Below are positions 17,003 to 24,059 of a DNA stretch of 51,670 nt, piece by piece. The position numbers and the translations under genes were made by a program. The notes beneath the pieces were generated by a model. The model did no database searches. It was not told the DNA's origin and saw only the letters and a program-made list of their open reading frames with translations. Every line of letters begins with the position of its first letter. The first letter of the stretch is position 1. The stretch comes from an uncultured Selenomonadales bacterium (GTDB taxonomy: Bacteria > Bacillota > Negativicutes > Selenomonadales > Selenomonadaceae). Location of the stretch: positions 1-51,670 of the forward strand of contig CAMZAX010000016.1 of the NCBI GenBank assembly GCA_947304355.1. The letters are read 5' to 3'.

Positions 17003-17552
17003 ACGCAGCGGCGGGTTCGTGTTCGCGGAGTTCGCGATAGCCTTGCCGCTTTTAATTTTGCTCTTCTACGGGCTGGCGACGGTCGGCTTGCAAATTTTTC
17101 ACTTGGGCAGAATTCAGCTCGCCGATTACGTCTTGGAAGAGGAAGTGCACGACGTGTTGTCGCGCATGATTTACGACGCCCGCGCCGCCAAAAGCCTCAA
17201 CCTGACCGAGCCGCTTGCCCCGGACTTCACATACCGCACGATTAACCCGCCGAAATCAGACGGCGGTCTTATCGCGGACGTAGAAGAGCACCGCGTTTAC
17301 AAACTTTACGGCACGCTCAAACAGGCGGGCTCCAAAATCGAATACAAACTGAAATTTGAAGGCGACGGCAACCCGATAACGGGCGACAACTACTTCGGCG
17401 CGACGCGTGTAATGGATTTTAAATGCCGCCCCGACGACGCCGACAAAAAGCTTTTGCACATCACGCTGGAAATGCAAAGCGAAATCAGCGGTCACAAAAT
17501 AAAAATCATCACGGCGGTCTACATGCCGGGCTGTGAAACTTTTATACCGTAA
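16989..17552 (+). CDS. Pilin-like/TadE-like minor subunit 3
   Basis: 187 aa. Short basic leader LSRIKRSGG precedes FVFAEFAIALPLLILLFYGLATVGLQ, which has both a prepilin-like G/F cut site with Glu at +5 and the AxALPLLI pattern of TadE-like pseudopilins. The following part contains paired Asp/Glu-rich turns and two late Cys. Start is a TTG at 16989 preceded by AAAGGA, overlapping the end of the previous gene. GspJ- or PilW-like function is possible but not established. Confidence 0.65.
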   Translation: MSRIKRSGGFVFAEFAIALPLLILLFYGLATVGLQIFHLGRIQLADYVLEEEVHDVLSRMIYDARAAKSLNLTEPLAPDFTYRTINPPKSDGGLIADVEEHRVYKLYGTLKQAGSKIEYKLKFEGDGNPITGDNYFGATRVMDFKCRPDDADKKLLHITLEMQSEISGHKIKIITAVYMPGCETFIP

Positions 17553-17564
17553 GCGGGTGATTTA

Positions 17565-17996
17565 ATGCGCCAGAAAGGTTTCGCGACGATTTTCGGGCTG
17601 TGCTTGATTTTGGTCGTCGCGCTCATCGTCAAGGGCATTAACGACGCGGAGACGAATCACGCGCGCGAAGTCATCAACTTCGAGACGGAACAAATCCTTC
17701 AGCGCGCGGCGGAAAGCGCAATCGTCGAGGCGGCGTCCAATCTTCCTTGCGACGAGCAAAAAATTATCGACGAGACAAAAATTTTCAGCAACGGCAGGCG
17801 TTCGTTTCAAGTGCACGTCGAGGCTTGGCAAGAGCACGGACAAATTTACATCAATGACGTTGGCGAACCCGGCACTTACATCATGAGCCGCGCCACGATT
17901 GACGACAGCTTTTTCGGCGAAAAAATTTATCGTCGCGCCTACGCCTACATTCTTGACGTAAACCCGACGAAGATTAACTTTATGGAGTTGCCGTAA
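17565..17996 (+). CDS. PilX/GspK-like minor subunit 4
   Basis: 143 aa. Leader MRQKG followed by FATIFGLCLILVVALIVKGIND, a membrane helix typical of PilX/GspK-type tip subunits that lack the +5 Glu (Ile/Phe here). Next comes an ETEQILQRAAESAIVEAASNL helix like the PilX conserved region. It is the last gene of the pilus-like operon and ends one base before the convergent MacB-like permease gene, with no visible terminator between them. Confidence 0.6.
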   Translation: MRQKGFATIFGLCLILVVALIVKGINDAETNHAREVINFETEQILQRAAESAIVEAASNLPCDEQKIIDETKIFSNGRRSFQVHVEAWQEHGQIYINDVGEPGTYIMSRATIDDSFFGEKIYRRAYAYILDVNPTKINFMELP

Positions 17997-17997
17997 A

Positions 17998-19215
17998 TCA
18001 TTCGTAACGCAAGGCGTCAATCGGGTCGAGACGCGCCGCCTTCCGCGCGGGCAACATTCCGAAGAAAATCCCGACGAACAGCGCGAAACCGAAGCTCGCC
18101 GCAATGCTCAGCCCGCTGATAACCGTCGTGAAGTTGCCGAACTTGGAAATCGCCTGCGCGGCGCCGATGCCGATAACAATGCCGATAGCCCCGCCGATTA
18201 TGCTTATCATGGTCGATTCAATCAGGAACTGGAGCATGATATTGCTGTAGGTCGCGCCGATAGCCTTGCGTATGCCGATTTCGCGTGTGCGCTCGGTGAC
18301 GGAGGCAAGCGTAATGTTCATGATTCCGACACCGCCGACAATCAACGAAATGCCGGCAATCGCGCCCAACAACAGCGTAATCATTGTCGTCGTCGAAGTC
18401 ATCGTTTCCATTATGCTTGTCATGTTGCGGACGTTGAAATCGTCCTCGGTGCCCGCGCGTATCCTGTGGCGTTGGCGCAAAAGTTTTTCGATATTGCTTT
18501 GAACTTCGTCCATCTTGTCGGCGTCGCTGACTTGCACGTTGATACTGCGGACGTGCGTTATGCCGATAAGGCGTTCCTGCGCGGTCGTCAAAGGGATAAG
18601 TACAACGTCGTCTTGGTCTTGACCGCCCGTCGATTGCCCCTTGCTTTCGAGCACGCCGATAATCGTGTAGGGCGCGTTGCCGATTCGGATTTTCTTGCCG
18701 ACGGGGTTGACGCTTTCAAATAAGTTAGTCGCGACGGTCGAGCCGATAACCGCGACGCGATTGCGAACGTCGACATCGTGTTCGCTGAAGAAAAGCCCGC
18801 TCTTCAACGTGAGGGACTGAATGGCGACGTATTCGGGTATGACGCCCGTGACGGTCGAGTTCCAATTTTCGTGACCGTAAACGATTTGATAACTGCCCTG
18901 CACGGTCGGCGATACGTGGTCGATATATTTAATCTTGTCCTTGATGGCTTCGGCGTCGGCGTAGGTTAGCGTCGTGATTGAGCCCGCCGCGCCGCGCATT
19001 CCGCCGCGATTGGAGCTGCCCGCCATGATTATCAGCATGTTGGAGCCGAGCCGCGAGATTGAGTCGACGACGTTCTTTTTGACGCCCATGCCCACGCTGA
19101 CCAGCGCAATGACGCTTGTCACGCCGATAATCACGCCGAGCATCGTGAGGAACGTGCGGAGCTTGTTGGCGGCGAGACTGCGCCACGCCATTTTCAAGAG
19201 TTCGGTGAAAAGCAT
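17998..19215 (-). CDS. MacB-type ABC transporter permease
   Basis: 405 aa with the FtsX/MacB permease layout: one helix at about residues 20-45 (LRTFLTMLGVIIGVTSVIALVSVG), a large extracytoplasmic MacB core domain (about 46-280) and three C-terminal helices in the FtsX domain. The end, GMLPARKAARLDPIDALRYE, is the family hallmark. Transcribed after its ATPase partner (gap of 12 bases). No MacA-like adaptor is next to it. Members export peptides, lipids or antibiotics, or act as mechanotransmitters; substrate unknown. Confidence 0.88.
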   Translation of the reverse strand: MLFTELLKMAWRSLAANKLRTFLTMLGVIIGVTSVIALVSVGMGVKKNVVDSISRLGSNMLIIMAGSSNRGGMRGAAGSITTLTYADAEAIKDKIKYIDHVSPTVQGSYQIVYGHENWNSTVTGVIPEYVAIQSLTLKSGLFFSEHDVDVRNRVAVIGSTVATNLFESVNPVGKKIRIGNAPYTIIGVLESKGQSTGGQDQDDVVLIPLTTAQERLIGITHVRSINVQVSDADKMDEVQSNIEKLLRQRHRIRAGTEDDFNVRNMTSIMETMTSTTTMITLLLGAIAGISLIVGGVGIMNITLASVTERTREIGIRKAIGATYSNIMLQFLIESTMISIIGGAIGIVIGIGAAQAISKFGNFTTVISGLSIAASFGFALFVGIFFGMLPARKAARLDPIDALRYE

Positions 19216-19227
19216 AAGCCTGCTCCC

Positions 19228-19941
19228 TTAAACAATGTCAATCACTTCGTCGCTGTGCGCCGTGATAATGTCTTTGGTTATCTTGCCGTCCTTGACTAGT
19301 ATTTGACGGTCGGCAGCCTGCGCGATGTCGGGTTCGTGCGTGACTAAAATTATCGTTGAGCCGGAGGCGTGCAGGTCGCGAAAGATTTGCATGATTTCGC
19401 CCGTCGATTTGGTGTCGAGGTTGCCCGTGGGTTCGTCCGCCATGAGTATCGCGGGCTTCATTGCGATTGCGCGGGCAATGGCGACGCGTTGACGTTGACC
19501 GCCCGAAAGTTCGCCGGGCAAGTGTTCTGCGCGGTCGGACAGCGAAACTTTTTCCAGCGCGTCCATTGCGAGGGCAAGTCGTTCCTTCGTACCGAGCCCC
19601 GCGTAAACCGCCGGCAGCGCGACGTTTTCAAGACTGGTGAGCTTGGGCAACAGATTGAAGTTTTGGAAGACGAAACCGATTGTCTTGTTGCGGATACGGG
19701 CAAGGGCGTCGTCTGAAAGCCCGCTGACTTCCTGCCCCAACAGTTTATACGAGCCCACGGTCGGTCTGTCGAGGCAGCCGAGGATATTCATCAGCGTCGA
19801 CTTGCCCGAACCCGAAGGACCCATCAGCGCGACGAATTCGCCTTCGTCAATGCGCAAGTCCACGCCGTTGAGCGCGGCAACCGTCTCCGAGCCCATCTTG
19901 TAGAGTTTCTTCACGCCCGTTATCGTCACGACGTTCGCCAT
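19228..19941 (-). CDS. MacB/LolD-type ABC transporter ATPase
   Basis: 237 aa cytosolic ATPase. Walker A GPSGSGKST, Q-loop VFQNFNLLPKLTSLENV, signature [14 protein letters not shown], Walker [13 protein letters not shown] and the His switch LVTHEPD are all present. It is paired with the MacB-like permease downstream. It lies 50 bases after the tubulin-like gene, and a TCAGGGG heptamer array fills part of the gap. Confidence 0.9.
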   Translation of the reverse strand: MANVVTITGVKKLYKMGSETVAALNGVDLRIDEGEFVALMGPSGSGKSTLMNILGCLDRPTVGSYKLLGQEVSGLSDDALARIRNKTIGFVFQNFNLLPKLTSLENVALPAVYAGLGTKERLALAMDALEKVSLSDRAEHLPGELSGGQRQRVAIARAIAMKPAILMADEPTGNLDTKSTGEIMQIFRDLHASGSTIILVTHEPDIAQAADRQILVKDGKITKDIITAHSDEVIDIV

Positions 19942-19963
19942 AGAATCACCGCCTTTTTAGGTG

Positions 19964-19984
19964 TCAGGGGTCAGGGATCAGGGG
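19964..19984. repeat. Heptanucleotide array (TCAGGGG/A, three units)
   Basis: TCAGGGG, TCAGGGA and TCAGGGG, followed by TTAGAAA, between the tubulin-like gene and the ABC ATPase gene. Same period as the other arrays. Confidence 0.7.
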
Positions 19985-19991
19985 TTAGAAA

Positions 19992-21386
19992 TTATAATTT
20001 ACAAGCGTCGTACAATCGCCGCAAGAACTTCCCGAAGCCCTTGACCGTCGAATCGAACTTGAACGGCTCCGTCAGGCGATACCACACCTCGTGAATCGTG
20101 AGCTTAGACTTGTTGCCGTCAATCGCTGCGAAAAGTTTCTTGTCGACCAGCCGCGCAGGATTCGCCTCGAACATCGCGGGGTTAATCAAAAAAACTTCGC
20201 GCCCGTTGAGCGTTTCGATCTGCTTGAGCCACGCCGCGAACGCCTCCGCGTAAAAGTTAAAGTTCACAACGTCCGCCGCCGTCAAATCCACGTCGTCAAG
20301 GAAGTCCACGAACCAAGGGTACTTGTAAGCCTTCGCGTTGCCCGAAATCAAATCGTTGAGCACGGGCTTAATCAAATGCGCGTAAGCAAAAATAAATCGC
20401 GCGAACTGTACGAAACGTTCGTCCGACGCCGGGAAGTCGCTCCACGAAAATTTATCGCGTTCGTGACGGCAAATGTACTTGAAAAGCTTCGGAGCCTTGA
20501 GCGGGCGCGCAAAGAAGTCAGTCGCCGCCAACGCCGCATACAGTTCGACGATATGCGCCTCATTGCGCTGATTCGCCGAGCCTACGGAAAATTCGCCGAC
20601 GGGCGTCATGACCGAATCGCCGACAAAATACGTCGCGTCGAAAAGATTTTCCTTGTCCGCGTAATATTTGAGAGCCGCCTTCGTGTTGGGCAGGAAGTTT
20701 TCACTGCGGGCAAAGAGTTCGTCGAAGTGCGGCGCGGGCGTGAAGCTGAAGTACGGCAGAATCAACACGCCGCCGATTGAAATTCTGTCCGCGTAGTCGG
20801 CGAGATTGTTTCGCAAAAGTCGCGCCACAGTCGGCAAGCCCGCAGCACCCGTCCCGCCGAAAACCGAGCCCGCCAAAAAAATTTTCACGGAGTCGCCTTC
20901 GCCGATGGTCTTTTCAATTTGCGCAGTGAGCGTCGTCCAATCGGAGGCGTCGTCGAATTTTTTAGCCAAGACAGCCGCGCCAATCGACGGGTGTCCGCGA
21001 AAACCCTCGTTGAGCGTGGTGGCGCGTTCGCGGCGCGTGTACAGGACTTCGTAGAGTTTGCCGACGGGCGTGCCGCTGTGGTGATGAAATTCAATCAAAT
21101 CGTCGAGCGTCTTGTCGTGACCTGTAGGATTCCACGGGAACGGGCGCACGATTGAAATTTTGTTCTTGAAAAGCGGCGTGTCGTTACCTACGGAAAAATT
21201 CTGAAAGACGGTGAAATTATTCAGCGCGGTGGCTGTGCGTTCCAAGTTGCCGTTGCCGACGTCCGGGTCGATTGCCGCGATAAACAGCCGTTCGTTTTCG
21301 GGCAAGAGCCCGGCAATGCAAAGGTGCGTCAAGCTTTCCATGACCTTCGCGCCCGTGCCGCCGATTGATACGAAATAATAACTCAT
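19992..21386 (-). CDS. Tubulin/FtsZ-superfamily GTPase-like protein
   Basis: 464 aa. The N-terminus SYYFVSIGGTGAKVMESLTHL matches the glycine-rich first loop of the FtsZ/tubulin fold. A second loop DPDVGNGN follows at about residue 50. The tubulin signature appears as GSVFGGTGAAG (about residue 175), in the place of GGGTGTG in FtsZ. The large C-terminal half is not FtsZ-like, so this belongs with the tubulin-like families distinct from cell-division FtsZ, some of which have been linked to membrane remodelling. The ATG at 21386 follows GGAGG; the longer frame to 21596 is out-of-frame overlap with the membrane-protein gene. Coupled by ATGA to that gene. Confidence 0.75.
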   Translation of the reverse strand: MSYYFVSIGGTGAKVMESLTHLCIAGLLPENERLFIAAIDPDVGNGNLERTATALNNFTVFQNFSVGNDTPLFKNKISIVRPFPWNPTGHDKTLDDLIEFHHHSGTPVGKLYEVLYTRRERATTLNEGFRGHPSIGAAVLAKKFDDASDWTTLTAQIEKTIGEGDSVKIFLAGSVFGGTGAAGLPTVARLLRNNLADYADRISIGGVLILPYFSFTPAPHFDELFARSENFLPNTKAALKYYADKENLFDATYFVGDSVMTPVGEFSVGSANQRNEAHIVELYAALAATDFFARPLKAPKLFKYICRHERDKFSWSDFPASDERFVQFARFIFAYAHLIKPVLNDLISGNAKAYKYPWFVDFLDDVDLTAADVVNFNFYAEAFAAWLKQIETLNGREVFLINPAMFEANPARLVDKKLFAAIDGNKSKLTIHEVWYRLTEPFKFDSTVKGFGKFLRRLYDACKL

Positions 21387-21871
21387 ATGCGTCCTCCGAA
21401 CAGTTGCGCGCCGAGCGGCGTGTACTTGAAGGCAAGCGGCGTCGTGAAAATTGTCAGCAACCAATAGCCCGCGCCCGTGAAGACTGCCGCGAATAATGCG
21501 AAGATTATCCCGTTGAGCTTGATGCCGAGAATCGGCGCGTAGAAGTGCGGGACGCCCAAACTTATCGCCAAGGACGCAAACAGCAACGCCGCCCACACGA
21601 GCCGCTTGCCCGCGCCCGCCGCCTCGTCGACTTCAAAGACGAAACGCGCCGCCAAAAACCAAATCAGCGCGCAAAGACCGTTCGCCAAGCCCGTCACCCG
21701 CGTCAACGCGAAATATTTCTCCAGCCACCGCGAATAGTTCATGTTGTCGGAAGCCGTCGCCAGGGCGTGTCCCGTAGCGTTCGAGCCCGCGTAGTAAGCC
21801 GCAGCCAAGCAAGCCGCCGTGCCCGCCGCGATTAAAAATATTTTCACAACCGTCCGCGTCGTTCGATTCAT
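21383..21871 (-). CDS. Four-helix membrane protein of the tubulin-like operon
   Basis: 162 aa with four predicted membrane helices (about residues 9-29, 58-80, 88-108 and 116-142). I recognise no family. Its start overlaps the YrbL-like stop and its stop overlaps the tubulin-like start, both as ATGA, so the three proteins are probably made in fixed ratio. A natural guess is a membrane anchor for the GTPase; nothing in the sequence proves it. Confidence 0.7.
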   Translation of the reverse strand: MNRTTRTVVKIFLIAAGTAACLAAAYYAGSNATGHALATASDNMNYSRWLEKYFALTRVTGLANGLCALIWFLAARFVFEVDEAAGAGKRLVWAALLFASLAISLGVPHFYAPILGIKLNGIIFALFAAVFTGAGYWLLTIFTTPLAFKYTPLGAQLFGGRI

Positions 21872-22482
21872 ACATCAGCCAACTTTCCCAAAAATTCTTC
21901 GGAGAACATTGCCCCGTAATCGGTGCGCATCAAGTCAACGAAACGCGCCCAATATTTTTTTGCGCGCTTGACGGCAAAGTAGTCGAAGTAATACGGCAAC
22001 GGAATGAAACTTGCAATGCCGATGTTGTCGATTATGCGGACGCGGCGTTCGGTCGGCGAAGTCCGTTGCACAAGATAATTATCAGGGTCGACGCCCGCCA
22101 GCAAAAATTTTTCGGCGAAGTACGCGCGCTTGAAGTCCAGCAACATCTTTTCCGTCGCGGGCAAGTCTTTTCGGTCGGCAAGTGTGTCGTTCAGAATTTT
22201 AAGCATGGTCGTTGAGTTTTTTCCGTCGAAGTCCGTCACGCGTTCAAAAAGATAACCCTTGCCCTTGGACGTATCCGCCTCGCCGAAATATTTCGTCAGC
22301 AACGTCATTGAATCTGCGCGGGAGCCCAGAGCCTTGCGGTAGCGCATTTCCTTGGCAAAGTCGGGGTCGTCGGGCGTGCGCAACAGCTTGACGCACAAAG
22401 CTTTATCGGTCGGGTGCGCGTAAACAATTTTGTGATTGCCGTCGCCCAGAAACAAATCGTCGGTTAAATTTATCATGTTCAA
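21868..22482 (-). CDS. YrbL-like kinase-fold protein
   Basis: 204 aa resembling the PhoP-regulated YrbL family, which has a small protein-kinase-like fold. FLGDGNHKIVYAHPTD is a glycine-rich loop, CVKLL supplies the ATP-site Lys, GVDPDNYLV resembles a catalytic loop with Asn, and IIDNIG sits where DFG-type metal binding would be. Function is not established for the family; it tends to occur with cell-surface polysaccharide genes. Here it overlaps the LCP gene and the membrane-protein gene by 4 bases each. Confidence 0.7.
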   Translation of the reverse strand: MNMINLTDDLFLGDGNHKIVYAHPTDKALCVKLLRTPDDPDFAKEMRYRKALGSRADSMTLLTKYFGEADTSKGKGYLFERVTDFDGKNSTTMLKILNDTLADRKDLPATEKMLLDFKRAYFAEKFLLAGVDPDNYLVQRTSPTERRVRIIDNIGIASFIPLPYYFDYFAVKRAKKYWARFVDLMRTDYGAMFSEEFLGKLADV

Positions 22483-23966
22483 TACCTCGTCTTTGGTGCG
22501 TCGTCGCGTGTCGGCTCGCTGAAAACCGAATTGACTTCGGGCGCGGGCAAGCGTTCTATTCGCGGAGCTTCGGTATCTCTGCGCGGCGGCGTCGGTATAT
22601 CGTCTGTTCGTGTCAAACTGTCATTCGCAGACGGACGCTCTTCAACACGCGTCAAGCTGTCGTTGGAAGGCGTGCGGTCTTCAATTCGTGTCAAACTGTC
22701 ATTCGCAGACGGACGTTCGTCGGTACGTGTCAAGTTGTCGTTTGAAGGCGTGCGCTCGTCGGTACGTGTCAAGTTGTCGTTGGAAGATGGTCGTTCGTCA
22801 ACGCGCGTCAAGCTGTCGTTGGAATTCGTGCGGTCGCTGTCGTACCGGCTCCTGTCGCTTGTCGTCACGCGATCTTCGTAAGTGCGGCGGGTCGTTCGGT
22901 CGTCGTAGGTGCGTCGGCGTTCGCGGCTTTCGCGGACGGGCTTGCCAATGCTGTCGTCGTCGGCGGGCACGTCCCTTGCGCCCGAAGGTATCGATTCGTT
23001 GTACTCGCGGGCGTCGCGTTCGAAGCGTTCGCGCAAATACGGGTCGACGGCAATGCCCAACGCGTCGGCGACAGAAATTCTCATAAGCTCCACGTCGGGA
23101 ATCCAATAGCTTATGTCGTCAATGTAAAGCGGGTAGCCGGGCACCATGTCCGTTTCGAGCCCGTTCTGTTGAGCTGCCTTGAGTGCGCCCGCCAATTCGA
23201 GCAGTTGACGCAATGACATATCGGTTTCGACGGCGTCAATGACTTCGCGAAGGATTTTCGGAATGCGCGGCAAAATTTCGGGCGAAGTGACTTTATCCAT
23301 GCACGCCGTCATAAAAGCTTGTTGCCGTTTGACGCGCCCGATGTCGCCTTCCGAGTCGCGATAGCGCACGTAAGTCACGGCGGTCTTGCCGTCCATGTGC
23401 TGTTCGCCGGGGTAAAGGTCAATCACGAGCCCGCCGTTGTCGTCCCACGGGTCTTCGTAAAACATGCGCTTTTCAACGTCAATGTCCACGCCGCCAATCG
23501 CGTCAATGATTTTTACAAAGCTGTTCGTGTCAATCATTACGTAATGGTCGATGTCGATGCCGAGGAAATTTTCAACGGTCGATTCGGTCAAACGAACGCC
23601 GCCGTAAGCGAATGCCGCGTTGATTTTGTCGTAGCCGCGCCCGCGAATTTTTACGCGAGTGTCACGCGGGATTGACAGCAACGTCGCTTGGTCGAGGCGC
23701 GGATCTATCGTCGCAATCATGAGCGTATCGGAGCGACCAACGTCGTCTGCGCGCTTGTCGACGCCCATAAGCAAGACGATTGATTTGTCGCGGGCTTTTA
23801 TCAGTTCAACTTCGCTGTCGGTGCTGACGATTGTTCGTATCGGGTCTTTCGGGTCGAACAGGCTTGACGAAGCGAACAATGCGCCCGCCGCCGCCGATCC
23901 GATAAAGCACAGCGCGAGGAAGATTATCGGCAAGAAATTTCGTTTGGGTTTCGCGTTATTGTCCAA
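22479..23966 (-). CDS. LytR-CpsA-Psr (LCP) family protein with repeat tail
   Basis: 495 aa. One N-terminal membrane helix (about residues 10-35) anchors an LCP domain: LLMGVDKRADDVGRSDTL, SIPRDTRVKI, DKINAAFAYGG and YVRYRDSEGDIGRVKRQQAF carry the Arg and Asp residues that bind polyprenyl-pyrophosphate. LCP enzymes move glycopolymers from lipid carrier to peptidoglycan or other acceptors. The C-terminus has two RRTY(D/E)DR units, then six copies of a 13-residue unit (NDSLTRVDERPSS type). The TTG at 23966 follows GAAGGTG. Upstream frame residues fall in terminator sequence and were dropped. Confidence 0.88.
   Translation of the reverse strand: MDNNAKPKRNFLPIIFLALCFIGSAAAGALFASSSLFDPKDPIRTIVSTDSEVELIKARDKSIVLLMGVDKRADDVGRSDTLMIATIDPRLDQATLLSIPRDTRVKIRGRGYDKINAAFAYGGVRLTESTVENFLGIDIDHYVMIDTNSFVKIIDAIGGVDIDVEKRMFYEDPWDDNGGLVIDLYPGEQHMDGKTAVTYVRYRDSEGDIGRVKRQQAFMTACMDKVTSPEILPRIPKILREVIDAVETDMSLRQLLELAGALKAAQQNGLETDMVPGYPLYIDDISYWIPDVELMRISVADALGIAVDPYLRERFERDAREYNESIPSGARDVPADDDSIGKPVRESRERRRTYDDRTTRRTYEDRVTTSDRSRYDSDRTNSNDSLTRVDERPSSNDNLTRTDERTPSNDNLTRTDERPSANDSLTRIEDRTPSNDSLTRVEERPSANDSLTRTDDIPTPPRRDTEAPRIERLPAPEVNSVFSEPTRDDAPKTRY
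22598..22831 (-). repeat. 39-base tandem repeats in the LCP gene
   Basis: Six consecutive 39-base units encode the 13-residue motif N-D-(S/N)-L-T-R-x-(D/E)-(E/D)-R-x-x-S. Two codon variants alternate (CGTCTGCG-type and GGCGTGCG-type blocks), suggesting growth by unequal exchange of a two-unit block. Confidence 0.8.
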
Positions 23967-24009
23967 GGCAACACCTTCTAAAAATTTTGCCCGAATTCTA
24001 TCACGCAAC

Positions 24010-24041
24010 AAAAAAAGGGACAAGCAGAAAATTCTTGCCCC
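24010..24041 (-). terminator. Rho-independent terminator of the type III R-M operon
   Basis: On the minus strand GGGGCAAG (24041-24034) pairs with CTTGTCCC (24024-24017), eight pairs with one G-U, followed by seven T. It lies 19 bases after the restriction-subunit stop. The 3' arm is a GGGACAA heptamer. Confidence 0.75.
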
Positions 24042-24059
24042 TTGACGCCCGACGGCATT

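Noticed and set aside
21387-21596. 70-residue N-terminal extension of the tubulin-like protein
   Set aside because: It overlaps the membrane-protein gene out of frame; the ATG at 21386 has a good Shine-Dalgarno site and begins at the conserved nucleotide-binding strand.
22598-22831. CRISPR-like repeat array
   Set aside because: Units are contiguous 39-mers without spacers, in frame within a long coding sequence.
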